NCBI RefSeq assembly: GCF_963360655.1
Contig: NZ_OY725717.1
Location: 1-64,000 of the forward strand
DNA length: 64,000 nucleotides
Direction of reading: 5' to 3'
Source: Collinsella aerofaciens
Lineage (GTDB): Bacteria; Actinomycetota; Coriobacteriia; Coriobacteriales; Coriobacteriaceae
In this document: piece after piece, positions 9,468 through 17,865 of the stretch
Numbering within the stretch: position 1 is the first letter of the stretch
Layout of the letters: every line of letters starts with the position of its first letter
Program-made: the position numbers and the translations under genes
The notes under the pieces: model-generated
Seen by the model: only the letters and a program-made list of their open reading frames with translations
Told to the model about the DNA's origin: nothing
Databases searched by the model: none

Positions 9468-10802
9468 ATGAAACCTATCGTCGCCGTCGTCGGACGCCCC
9501 AACGTGGGCAAGTCCACGCTCGTTAACCGCCTGGCCCAGACCTCGGACGCCATCGTCCACGAGTCCCGCGGCGTCACGCGCGACCGCTCGTACCACACGG
9601 CCGATTGGAACGGCCGCGAGTTCACCATCGTCGACACGGGCGGCATCGAACCGCTCAAGAGCGATGACGTCTTCGCCACGTCCATTCGCGACCAGGCCCT
9701 CGCCGCCGCCGAGGAAGCCGCCGTCATCCTGTTTGTGGTCGACGGCCGCACCGGCGTCACCGAGGAGGACGAGTCGGTCGCCCGCATGCTCAAGCGCTGC
9801 GACAAGCCGGTCTTTCTGCTGGTGAACAAGCTCGACAACCCCGATCGCGAGAACGACAGCATCTGGGAGTTCTATTCGCTCGGCATCGGTGAGCCCACGC
9901 CGCTCTCGGCCCTGCATGGTCATGGCACGGGCGACCTGCTCGACGATATCGTGGCCCTGCTTCCGGAGGAAGAGGACGAGGTCGCCGATGAGTTCCCCGA
10001 CGCGCTGAACGTCGCCATCATCGGCCGCCCCAACGCCGGTAAGTCCTCGCTGTTCAACCGCATCCTGGGCGCCGACCGCTCCATCGTGTCCAACATTGCC
10101 GGCACCACGCGCGACGCCATCGACACGGTCGTCGAACGCAACGGCAAGCACTACCGCATGGTCGATACCGCGGGCATCCGCAAGAAGAGCACCGTGTACG
10201 AAAACATCGAGTACTACTCGATGGTCCGCGGCCTGCGCGCCATCGACCGCGCCGACGTGGCGCTGCTCGTCGTCGACGCCTCCGTGGGCGTCACCGAGCA
10301 GGACCAGAAGGTCATGGGCTTGGCCATCGAGCGCGGCTGCGCCATCGTGGTGCTGCTCAACAAGTGGGACCTGCTCGACGATGACCGCAAGCGCGAGGCC
10401 TGCATGGAGACCATCGACCGCCGTCTGGGCGTCATGGCTCCCTGGGCCCAGTACCTGCGCATCTCTGCCCTCACCGGCCGCAGCGTCGAGAAGATCTGGG
10501 CGATGGTCGACGCCGCCGAAAAGACGCGCTCGCAGAAGATTAGCACCTCGCGCCTCAACACGTTCCTCACCGATCTGCGCGAGTTCGGTCATACCGTGGT
10601 GGACGGCAAGCGCCGCCTGCGCATGCACTACGTGACCCAGACGGGCGTCAACCCGCCGACGTTCACGTTCTTCGTCAACCACAGCGATCTGGTCAACGAC
10701 ACCTATCAGCGCTACGTGGAGAACCGCATGCGCTCGACCTTCGACTTTGCCGGCACACCCATTCGACTCTTCTTTAGGAAGAAGGAGCAAAAGGATGCAT
10801 AA
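9468..10802 (+). CDS. der: Ribosome-assembly GTPase Der (EngA)
   Basis: Double-GTPase factor needed for 50S subunit maturation. The 444-aa protein has two G domains with P-loops GRPNVGKST (about residue 8) and GRPNAGKSS (about 184), DTGG and DTAG G3 motifs, NKLD and NKWD G4 motifs, and a C-terminal KH-like domain. AAAGGAG is 6 nt before the ATG. Its last 8 nt overlap the start of plsY. Confidence 0.98.
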   Translation: MKPIVAVVGRPNVGKSTLVNRLAQTSDAIVHESRGVTRDRSYHTADWNGREFTIVDTGGIEPLKSDDVFATSIRDQALAAAEEAAVILFVVDGRTGVTEEDESVARMLKRCDKPVFLLVNKLDNPDRENDSIWEFYSLGIGEPTPLSALHGHGTGDLLDDIVALLPEEEDEVADEFPDALNVAIIGRPNAGKSSLFNRILGADRSIVSNIAGTTRDAIDTVVERNGKHYRMVDTAGIRKKSTVYENIEYYSMVRGLRAIDRADVALLVVDASVGVTEQDQKVMGLAIERGCAIVVLLNKWDLLDDDRKREACMETIDRRLGVMAPWAQYLRISALTGRSVEKIWAMVDAAEKTRSQKISTSRLNTFLTDLREFGHTVVDGKRRLRMHYVTQTGVNPPTFTFFVNHSDLVNDTYQRYVENRMRSTFDFAGTPIRLFFRKKEQKDA

Positions 10803-11478
10803 TCCGATTCTGCTGACCGTCATCTGCGCCGTGGTCTCGTTCTTTATCGGGGCGATTCCGTTTGGCCTGATCCTGGGCCGCGTGTTCAACCACACCGACA
10901 TTCGCAAGGCGGGCTCCGGCAACATCGGCACCACCAACGCGCTGCGTGTGGCCGGTCCCAAGGTGGCCGCGCTCACGCTGCTGCTCGACTGCCTTAAGGG
11001 CGCCATCTGCGTTGTCATCGCCCGTCCGCTCATCGCGAGCGTGGGCTATGGATTTCCGCCGAACATCATGGCGCCCGGAGCCCCCGGCGACTGGATGCTC
11101 GGCGTCATTTGTCTGGCAGCCGTATGGGGCCACATCTTCTCGCCCTACCTCAACTTCCATGGCGGCAAGGGTATCGCCGTGGGTCTGGGCGTTATCCTCG
11201 CCTGGTACTGGCCCATTGGCCTGTCGCTGCTGGGCATGTTTATCGTGGCCGTCGCCATCACCAAGTTTGTGTCGGTGGGCTCGCTTGCCGCCGCCATCGG
11301 CCTTCCCATCGCAGCCTGTGCGGTCTTTCCGTACAGCAGCCTAGGCCTTAAGTTTTGCATGGCGCTGATCGGCATCACCGTGGTGTGGGCCCATCGTGCG
11401 AACATCAAAAAGCTCATGACGGGTAAGGAGTCCAAGCTCTCGTTTACCAAGCGCGTCACCGAGCCCGACGATAAGTAG
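10795..11478 (+). CDS. plsY: Acyl-phosphate:glycerol-3-phosphate acyltransferase
   Basis: Integral membrane enzyme that makes 1-acylglycerol 3-phosphate from acyl phosphate. The 227-aa protein has several hydrophobic helices and the family motifs: SGNIGTTNALR near residue 42 and FHGGKGIAVGLG near residue 120. The start overlaps the end of der by 8 nt with AAGGAG upstream, indicating coupling. gpsA follows after 9 nt and supplies glycerol 3-phosphate. Confidence 0.97.
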   Translation: MHNPILLTVICAVVSFFIGAIPFGLILGRVFNHTDIRKAGSGNIGTTNALRVAGPKVAALTLLLDCLKGAICVVIARPLIASVGYGFPPNIMAPGAPGDWMLGVICLAAVWGHIFSPYLNFHGGKGIAVGLGVILAWYWPIGLSLLGMFIVAVAITKFVSVGSLAAAIGLPIAACAVFPYSSLGLKFCMALIGITVVWAHRANIKKLMTGKESKLSFTKRVTEPDDK

Positions 11479-11487
11479 GAGAGAGTC

Positions 11488-12495
11488 ATGAATGTTGCGC
11501 TGATTGGCTCCGGCTCCTGGGGAACCGCCGTCGCCGGCCTTGCCGCCGCGCGAGCCGTGCGCGTGACCATGTGGGCCCATAGCGAGCAGACGGCCGCCGG
11601 CATTAACGGTGAGCACCGCAACCCCCGCTACCTTGTGGGCTACGAGCTGCCGAACAACGTGGTAGCAACGACCGAACTCGCCCAGGCGCTCGACGGTGCC
11701 GATGCGATCATCTTTGCCGTGCCCTCCACGCACTTGCGCGACGTGTGCCATCGGGCAGCGCCCTTTATCGCCGCCGATACCCCGGTGCTCTGCCTCACCA
11801 AGGGTATTGAGCCCGAGTCTGGCCTGCTCATGAGCGAGGTCATCGCCAATGAGATCGGCAACGAGGCACGTGTCGCGGCGCTTTCGGGCCCCAACCATGC
11901 CGAGGAGATCTGCCGCGGCGGACTTTCTGCCGCCGTCATCGCCAGCAAAGACGCGCAGGTAGGGGAGACCTTTAAGAACCTGCTCCTATCCACGGCCTTC
12001 CGCATCTACCTGTCGCAGGACATGACCGGTGTCGAGGTCTGCGGCGCCATGAAAAACGTTATCGCCATCGTGTGCGGCATCTCCGCCGGCACCGGTGCCG
12101 GCGACAACACGCTCGCCCTCATCATGACGCGCGGCCTGGCCGAGATCAGCCGTCTGGTGCATGCCCGCGGCGGTCAAGCTATGACCTGCATGGGACTTGC
12201 CGGCATGGGTGACCTCATTGCCACCTGCACCTCGGAGCATTCGCGCAACCGCACCTTTGGCTACGAGTTTGCCCACGGCGTGTCGCTCGACGAGTATCAG
12301 ACGCGCACGCATATGGTGGTCGAGGGCGCCGTCGCGGCCCGCAGCGTGAGCGAGCTTGCCCGTTCACTGGGCGTAGACATTCCGCTCACCTTTGCCGTGG
12401 AGCAAACGCTCTACAACGGTGTTACTTTGGATAGGGCGCTCGAGATTCTTACCGACCGCGTACCCTCCCAAGAGTTCTACGGACTCACCGACTAG
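11488..12495 (+). CDS. gpsA: Glycerol-3-phosphate dehydrogenase [NAD(P)+]
   Basis: Reduces dihydroxyacetone phosphate to glycerol 3-phosphate for phospholipid synthesis. The 335-aa protein begins with an N-terminal Rossmann motif (GSGSWGTAVAGL), has the substrate-loop segment LSGPNHAEEI, and the C-terminal catalytic Lys in GAMKNVIAI near residue 187. AGGAGA precedes the ATG. The der-plsY-gpsA order is shared with many Firmicutes. Confidence 0.97.
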   Translation: MNVALIGSGSWGTAVAGLAAARAVRVTMWAHSEQTAAGINGEHRNPRYLVGYELPNNVVATTELAQALDGADAIIFAVPSTHLRDVCHRAAPFIAADTPVLCLTKGIEPESGLLMSEVIANEIGNEARVAALSGPNHAEEICRGGLSAAVIASKDAQVGETFKNLLLSTAFRIYLSQDMTGVEVCGAMKNVIAIVCGISAGTGAGDNTLALIMTRGLAEISRLVHARGGQAMTCMGLAGMGDLIATCTSEHSRNRTFGYEFAHGVSLDEYQTRTHMVVEGAVAARSVSELARSLGVDIPLTFAVEQTLYNGVTLDRALEILTDRVPSQEFYGLTD

Positions 12496-12513
12496 CGCAG
12501 AAAGGCTTCTACC

Positions 12514-13185
12514 ATGGGTTCCATTAAAATCGCTCCGTCCATCCTTTCGGCCGATATGGCCAACCTCAAGGGCGACCTCGACAAGATCGCCGGCGCCGAC
12601 TACGTGCACTTCGACGTCATGGACGGCCACTTTACCGGCAACCTCACCTTTGGCGCTGACATCCTTAAGGCCGTCAAGCGCTCCACCGATGTACCGGTCG
12701 ACGCGCACCTGATGGTATCGAACCCCGACGAGACGGTCGATTGGTACGCCGACGCCGGCGCCGACATGATCACCGTGCACTACGAGGCTTCCACGCACCT
12801 GCACCGCACGCTCACGCATCTACAGCAGCGCGGCGTCAAGGCCGGCGTTGTGCTCAACCCCGCCACCCCCGTGTGCGTGCTCGAGAGCATCATCGACGTC
12901 GTCGATATGGTACTGCTCATGAGCGTGAACCCAGGCTTTGGCGGCCAGAGCTTTATCCCGGGCACCATCGCTAAGCTCCACGAGCTCAAGGCCATGTGCG
13001 AGCGTCACGGCGTTTCGCCCCTCATCGAGGTCGACGGTGGCATTTCTTCCAAGAACATTGCCGAGGTCGTCAAGGCCGGCGCAAATGTCCTGGTGGCCGG
13101 TTCTGCCGTATTTAAGTCCGAAGATCCCACTGCCGAGGTTGCGCTGCTGCAGAAGCTGGGCAACGAGGCTGCACAGGAGGCATAA
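12514..13185 (+). CDS. rpe: Ribulose-phosphate 3-epimerase
   Basis: Interconverts ribulose 5-phosphate and xylulose 5-phosphate in the pentose phosphate pathway. The 223-aa TIM-barrel protein shows the family strings IAPSILSADMANL, HFDVMDGHF (metal His and Asp), MSVNPGFGGQSFIP and EVDGGI (catalytic Asp). AAAGG lies upstream of the ATG. It begins 18 nt after gpsA and is the only carbohydrate enzyme in this operon. Confidence 0.97.
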   Translation: MGSIKIAPSILSADMANLKGDLDKIAGADYVHFDVMDGHFTGNLTFGADILKAVKRSTDVPVDAHLMVSNPDETVDWYADAGADMITVHYEASTHLHRTLTHLQQRGVKAGVVLNPATPVCVLESIIDVVDMVLLMSVNPGFGGQSFIPGTIAKLHELKAMCERHGVSPLIEVDGGISSKNIAEVVKAGANVLVAGSAVFKSEDPTAEVALLQKLGNEAAQEA

Positions 13186-13191
13186 ACCCTT

Positions 13192-14370
13192 ATGACCGCA
13201 GGTCAAAACCGCATACCCGTGAATCTTGACTACGCCGCCTCGACGCCCATGCGCGCCGAGGCGCGCCTTGCGCAGCGTGAGTACGACGATAGCGAGCTAG
13301 CAGGCGTCAACCCCAACTCGCTGCACTCGCTCGGCCGCAAGGCTGCCGCGCGTCTGGAGGTTGCACGTCGCGAGATCGCCCGCAGCTTTGGCGCGCGCGT
13401 TCGCCCGTCTGAGATTGTTCTGACCAACGGCGGCACCGAAGCCAACCAGCTGGCGCTACTCGGTCTTGCCGAGGGTGCACGTCAGCGCGACCGTAAGCGT
13501 AACCGCGTGATCGTATCTGCCATCGAGCACGATTCGATTCTGGACAACCTGCCGCTGCTGCGTGCCGCAGGCTTTAGCGTCGACCTGGTGCAGCCCTGCC
13601 GCATGGGCTACATTGAGCCTGCCACGCTTGTCGAGCTACTAGGCGACGACGTGGCGCTCGTGAGCATCATGGTTGCCAACAACGAGACCGGCGTGGTGCA
13701 GCCCATCCGCGAGCTGGCCGCCGCCGCACATGCTGCCGGCGCCCTGTTTCATACCGATGCCATCCAAGGCTACTTGCATATTCCGCTCGATGTCACAGAG
13801 CTGGGCGTCGATGCTATGTCCGTCGCTGCCCACAAGATTGGCGGTCCTGTGGCATCCGGCGCGCTCTACGTTAAGACCCGCACCCCGCTGCGCCCGCGCA
13901 TCTTTGGCGGAGGACAGGAAGCCGGACGACGTGCCGGCACGCAGGACCTGCGCACGCAGCTGGCCTTTGCCGCTGCCGCTTCCGCGCTGTTACCGAATGT
14001 TGCCCAGGAGCGTACAACACTGCAGGCCTTATCCGAAAAGCTCTACGCCACGCTTACGGCTCATCCGCGTATTCATGCCACCATGGGCGACTACGCACAG
14101 GCCGATCGTCTGCCGGGTATGGTTTCGATCTACGTCGACGGCATGGACTCCGAGGAGCTCATCGTCAAGCTCGACGCCGCCGGCTTTGAGGTATCGGCAG
14201 GCTCGGCATGCTCGAGCGGCAGTATGGACCCCAGCCATGTTCTAAGCGCCATGGGTATTGGCCACGAACAGGCCCTGGGTGCACTGCGTATCTCCTTCGA
14301 TGACCGTGTGGACCCGGGCGATTTGGACGAGTTTGCCCAGACGCTGCTCTCGATCGTGGGTGCCGCATGA
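13192..14370 (+). CDS. Cysteine desulfurase (NifS/IscS-like)
   Basis: PLP enzyme that removes sulfur from cysteine for Fe-S cluster or tRNA thiolation pathways. In the 392-aa protein the PLP Lys lies in SVAAHKIGGP (about residue 217) and the persulfide Cys in SAGSACSSGS (about residue 339), with TNGGTEANQLAL near residue 82. No iscU, thiI or mnmA lies next to it, so its acceptor is unclear; with ispH and three methylthiotransferases in the window there are Fe-S clients. It overlaps the next gene as ATGA. Confidence 0.94.
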   Translation: MTAGQNRIPVNLDYAASTPMRAEARLAQREYDDSELAGVNPNSLHSLGRKAAARLEVARREIARSFGARVRPSEIVLTNGGTEANQLALLGLAEGARQRDRKRNRVIVSAIEHDSILDNLPLLRAAGFSVDLVQPCRMGYIEPATLVELLGDDVALVSIMVANNETGVVQPIRELAAAAHAAGALFHTDAIQGYLHIPLDVTELGVDAMSVAAHKIGGPVASGALYVKTRTPLRPRIFGGGQEAGRRAGTQDLRTQLAFAAAASALLPNVAQERTTLQALSEKLYATLTAHPRIHATMGDYAQADRLPGMVSIYVDGMDSEELIVKLDAAGFEVSAGSACSSGSMDPSHVLSAMGIGHEQALGALRISFDDRVDPGDLDEFAQTLLSIVGAA

Positions 14371-15176
14371 TCGTCGCCGAGCTCGAGCGTGCCCTGCTGG
14401 CACGCTATCCCAAGACGGATGCCGAGCCCTGGGACCACGTAGGCTTATCCGTGGGCGACCCTGCCGTGGAGATTACCGGCGTTGTCTGCGCGCTCGATGC
14501 GACCGAGGCTAATGTTCGCCGCGCACAAGAAGCCGGCGCCAACGTGCTGCTGACGCATCATCCTATATACATCAAGGCACCCGAGGCCTTTTGTCCGGCG
14601 GATGCCACGCGCCCCCAATGCAGCGCGGCACTCTACGAGGCAGCGCGTTGCGGCGTGAGCATCATATCGCTCCACACCAACCTGGACCGCTCGCACGAAG
14701 CCCGCGTCTGCCTGAGCGAGCTGCTGGGTGCCGCACCCGTGAGCTCACTGGAGCACGTGGACGACCCCGAGTCCACCGGCCTGGGTGCACTCGCGACCCT
14801 CAACAACCCCTGTAGCCTGCGCGATCTTGCCACCCGTGCTGCCACGGCCTTCGGCAGTGACCCGCGCGTGTGGGGCGAAGCCGAGCACGCATGCCGTACC
14901 GTCGCTATTTTGGGCGGCTCCCTGGGCGACTTTGGAGAGCTCGCCATCGCCGCGGGCGCAGATGTCATCGTAACCGGCGAGGCAGGCTACCACGTGGCGC
15001 AAGACCTTGCCTTGCGCGGGCTGCCGGTGATCTTGCTCGGCCACGACCGCTCCGAAGAGCCGTTCGTTGATATATTGATGAACTCTGCAGTTGACGCCGG
15101 GGTCGACCCCCGTCATGCGATTAAAATACTGAACCCTTGCCAATGGTGGACTGTGACAAAAGGAGAGAACTTATGA
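14367..15176 (+). CDS. NIF3-like dinuclear metal-binding protein (DUF34)
   Basis: A 269-aa Nif3/YqfO-like protein. Visible family features are the N-terminal DHVGLSVGD, the metal-binding LLTHHPIYIK (about residue 65), SLHTNLDRSHEA (about 102), and the C-terminal ITGEAGYHVAQD/GHDRSEEP-type ligands. Family members are often annotated GTP cyclohydrolase 1 type 2, but the cellular role is unsettled. It is coupled on both sides: ATGA with the desulfurase and ATGA with the zinc-ribbon gene. Confidence 0.92.
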   Translation: MIVAELERALLARYPKTDAEPWDHVGLSVGDPAVEITGVVCALDATEANVRRAQEAGANVLLTHHPIYIKAPEAFCPADATRPQCSAALYEAARCGVSIISLHTNLDRSHEARVCLSELLGAAPVSSLEHVDDPESTGLGALATLNNPCSLRDLATRAATAFGSDPRVWGEAEHACRTVAILGGSLGDFGELAIAAGADVIVTGEAGYHVAQDLALRGLPVILLGHDRSEEPFVDILMNSAVDAGVDPRHAIKILNPCQWWTVTKGENL

Positions 15177-15892
15177 GCGCCGGCGCTACGCTACTCAAGC
15201 TGCAACAGATCGATTTGGAGCTCGCCCGCAACAAGAGCGAACTTGCCAATATGCCGGAGCTCAAGGAGCTCGCTTCCAAGCGCAAGACCTATGTGAAGCT
15301 CAAGTCCGAGATGACCAAGCTCTACGCCCAGCGCAAGGATCTGGACATTGAGCTCGACGATCTCAACACCACCGAGATTCAGACCAACAACGCCATCGAG
15401 GCTGCCAAGAAGCGCCATGTCGACGGCTCCGACTACCGCGAGGTTCAGGACCTGGAGAATGAACTCGCAACCCTGGCCAAGCGTCTGGACAAGATTGAGC
15501 ACACCCGCAAGGATGTCGTCATCGCCCATAAGGAGGCGCTCGACCGCGAGGCCCGCGCGCAGGCAATCATCGCCAAGTTCGAGGAGGGCGTAAAGGCCGA
15601 TACCAAGGCCGCCCGCGCCAAGGCCACCGACCTCCAGGCCCAGATTGACGCCGCCGCTAAGGAGCGCACTGCGCTGGCTGCCACGCTGCCGGCCGACGTG
15701 CTCACCGACTACGAGCGTCTGCTCAAGCAGTTCCGCGGCCTGGCCGTCGAGACCATCCAGGGCAACATCCCCACGGTCTGCCACACCGCGCTGCAGGCAT
15801 CGTCCATGAGCGACCTTAACCACGACGGTAGCGAGATTACGCACTGCCCGTACTGCCACCGTCTCCTGGTGCTCCCGAGCAAGGAAGCTTAA
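15173..15892 (+). CDS. Coiled-coil protein with C-terminal zinc ribbon
   Basis: A 239-aa protein that pairs with NIF3-like genes in many bacteria. Residues about 10-190 form a long heptad-rich coiled coil; the C terminus carries a zinc-ribbon CPYC followed by HRLLVLPSKEA. The upstream knuckle, normally CxxC, reads VCHTALQ with one Cys, so metal binding may use Cys and His or be altered. AGGAGA precedes ATG 15173, which overlaps the previous stop. Function is unknown; a scaffold or nucleic-acid role is conceivable. Confidence 0.88.
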   Translation: MSAGATLLKLQQIDLELARNKSELANMPELKELASKRKTYVKLKSEMTKLYAQRKDLDIELDDLNTTEIQTNNAIEAAKKRHVDGSDYREVQDLENELATLAKRLDKIEHTRKDVVIAHKEALDREARAQAIIAKFEEGVKADTKAARAKATDLQAQIDAAAKERTALAATLPADVLTDYERLLKQFRGLAVETIQGNIPTVCHTALQASSMSDLNHDGSEITHCPYCHRLLVLPSKEA

Positions 15893-15895
15893 ACG

Positions 15896-17107
15896 ATGGC
15901 GGCATCCAACAATTCAATGCAACTTGAGGGAAAAACGATCCTGCTGGGCATTACCGGCGGGATCGCCGCCTATAAGTCGTGCAATATCGTGCGCCTGTTG
16001 CAAAAGCGCGGCGCGCGCGTGAAGGTCGTTATGAGCGAGCATGCCACCGAGTTTGTGGGGCCGCTTACCTTCCGTGCGCTTACCAACGAGCCGGTCGCGG
16101 TGGGCCTGTTCGACGATCCCTCCGACCCCATCCACCACATTTCGCTTGCGCAGGAGCCCGATCTGGTGGTCGTGGCGCCCGCGACGGCCAATATCATCGC
16201 CAAGATGGCTAACGGCATCGCCGATGACCTTATTTCCACCACGCTGCTGGCAACGCCGCGACCCATCGTGATCGCGCCGGCCATGAACAATGGCATGTGG
16301 AAGGCGCCGGCGACACAGGCCAACATGTCCACGCTGCGCGAGCGCGGTGTCCATGTGGTGGGACCCGGCAGCGGCTACCTTGCCTGCGGCGACGTGGACA
16401 CGGGACGTATGAGCGAGCCCGAGGACATCGTTGAGGCCGTCTGCGAGGTGCTCAGCCCCGTGCCCCAGGACCTTGCAGGCAAGCGCATCGTGATCACCGC
16501 CGGTCCTACGCACGAACCGATCGACCCCGTGCGCTTCATCGGCAACCGATCGTCGGGCAAGATGGGCATCGCCCTGGCGGGGGAGGCCGCTCGCCGTGGT
16601 GCTGAGGTCACGCTTGTGCTGGGGCCGACGTCACTCGACGTGGGTCGCGGCGTGGAGTGCGTGCGCGTGCAAACCGCCGCAGAGATGCTCCAGGCGGCCC
16701 TGAGCGCCTTCCAGACGGCCGATGCGGCAATTTGTGCGGCCGCCGTCGCCGACTACACCCCCGCGGCCCCTGCCGACCATAAGCTCAAAAAGTCCAACGA
16801 GCGCTTGGATCGCATCGAGCTTGTCGAGACGGTCGATATTTTGGGCGAGCTCTCGCGCCAAAAGGGCGAACGATACGTGATCGGCTTTGCGGCCGAGACC
16901 GATAACGTCCTGGAGTACGCACAGCGCAAGCTCACCCGCAAGGGTTGCGATGCCATTATCGCCAACGATGTCTCGCGCGCCGATTCGGGCTTTGGAACCG
17001 ACACTAACAAGGCCTGGATTGTGAGCACAACGGGCACGCAAGAACTTCCCGTGCTAACAAAACCCCAGCTCGCAGATACAATTTTGGACTTGCTCAAAAA
17101 TAATTAA
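15896..17107 (+). CDS. coaBC: Bifunctional phosphopantothenoylcysteine decarboxylase / phosphopantothenate-cysteine ligase
   Basis: Makes 4'-phosphopantetheine in coenzyme A synthesis. The 403-aa protein has an N-terminal flavoprotein CoaC domain (LLGITGGIAAYKSC; PATANIIAKMANGIADDL; substrate clamp around ACGDVDTGRM) and a C-terminal CoaB domain from about residue 195 (ITAGPTHEPIDPVRFIGNRSSGKMG). Length is normal for the fusion. It ends the long plus-strand operon; the tRNA-Pro promoter lies directly behind it. Confidence 0.97.
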   Translation: MAASNNSMQLEGKTILLGITGGIAAYKSCNIVRLLQKRGARVKVVMSEHATEFVGPLTFRALTNEPVAVGLFDDPSDPIHHISLAQEPDLVVVAPATANIIAKMANGIADDLISTTLLATPRPIVIAPAMNNGMWKAPATQANMSTLRERGVHVVGPGSGYLACGDVDTGRMSEPEDIVEAVCEVLSPVPQDLAGKRIVITAGPTHEPIDPVRFIGNRSSGKMGIALAGEAARRGAEVTLVLGPTSLDVGRGVECVRVQTAAEMLQAALSAFQTADAAICAAAVADYTPAAPADHKLKKSNERLDRIELVETVDILGELSRQKGERYVIGFAAETDNVLEYAQRKLTRKGCDAIIANDVSRADSGFGTDTNKAWIVSTTGTQELPVLTKPQLADTILDLLKNN

Positions 17108-17115
17108 AAAAGTTC

Positions 17116-17145
17116 TTGCACAAGGCCAAAGTTTCGGGTTAATAT
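17116..17145 (+). promoter_or_regulatory. Putative promoter of tRNA-Pro
   Basis: TTGCAC at 17116-17121 and TAATAT at 17140-17145, separated by 18 bp, lie about 40 bp before the mature 5' end of the tRNA. Read by eye as a sigma-70-type promoter. Confidence 0.6.
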
Positions 17146-17187
17146 ACTCCCTGTTGCGAGCGAGAGCAGAGCAACAAACAAAAGCTT

Positions 17188-17264
<77 letters not shown>

Positions 17265-17273
17265 GAAGTTTGC

Positions 17274-17304
17274 AGGTCAGGCACCTAGTGCCTGACCTTT
17301 TTTT
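17274..17304 (+). terminator. Rho-independent terminator after tRNA-Pro
   Basis: A perfect 11-bp stem (AGGTCAGGCAC at 17274-17284 with GTGCCTGACCT at 17288-17298), a 3-nt loop, then a run of T to 17304. Confidence 0.9.
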
Positions 17305-17719
17305 AAGCAATTGCTTAATTTTGATTAAGCAACAGGATGCCAAAAATCTACCTGCGCGATATTCGCTTTTTTCAGTTACTTGCGCGTTTTGCACGCGCTT
17401 GTGCCGATTTATTAACGCGATATGAATCTACATACGCGTAGCTGGTATACAGCCGAGTACAGGCTGTATTTATCGCGGCGATTTACACAGATATAGCCAC
17501 TGTAGCGAACAAGCGTGTCGCTGTATTTATTCCAGCAGTTCACTTGATCGGTGGACAAGTGGGCGATTGCAACGATATGCCAAACGGGATAGTCTCTATA
17601 CGAGAACGCAGCAGAGGCAATGGGGGGAGTGCGGCAGGCGCCCTGAGAGCCGCTGTATGACCCCATGTCTCCTTAACTCGATTATTTGTGTTTCAAGCCA
17701 CGAATCGGTCGAGCAATTG
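17305..17719. other. Non-coding AT-richer gap with degenerate repeats
   Basis: No convincing gene in about 400 bp between tRNA-Pro and the accessory operon. It holds a 9-bp inverted repeat (TTGCTTAAT, 17311-17332), an 8-bp inverted repeat (ATACAGCC, 17447-17469), a GCGA/TCGC hairpin followed by six T (17356-17372), a repeated GCTGTATTTAT (17463 and 17520) and two loose copies of AATCTAC next to CGCG and GCGATAT (about 17346-17443). Base composition contrasts sharply with the neighbouring operon. It could be a remnant of the acquisition event or a regulatory stretch. Confidence 0.5.
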
Positions 17720-17755
17720 CCAAAAGAAAGGCCCATGCAGGATTGCACGGGCCTT
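17720..17755 (-). terminator. Terminator of the histidine-kinase operon
   Basis: On the minus strand a 12-bp stem with one mismatch (17728-17739 with 17744-17755) and a 4-nt loop is followed by TTTCTTTT. It lies about 110 bp beyond the kinase stop. Confidence 0.75.
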
Positions 17756-17865
17756 ACATCAGATCAAATTTGAGCTAGAAGCACCAAATGGGGCAGACGC
17801 AACACCATCTCGTCGCGGCCTCGGCGAGCGACATATCGCAGTCGAGGTAAACATCGAGGAAGTCG

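Noticed and set aside
17412-17773. Two short frames in the AT-rich gap after tRNA-Pro
   Set aside because: No ribosome site or hydrophobic/domain pattern, and one runs into the terminator of the kinase operon.
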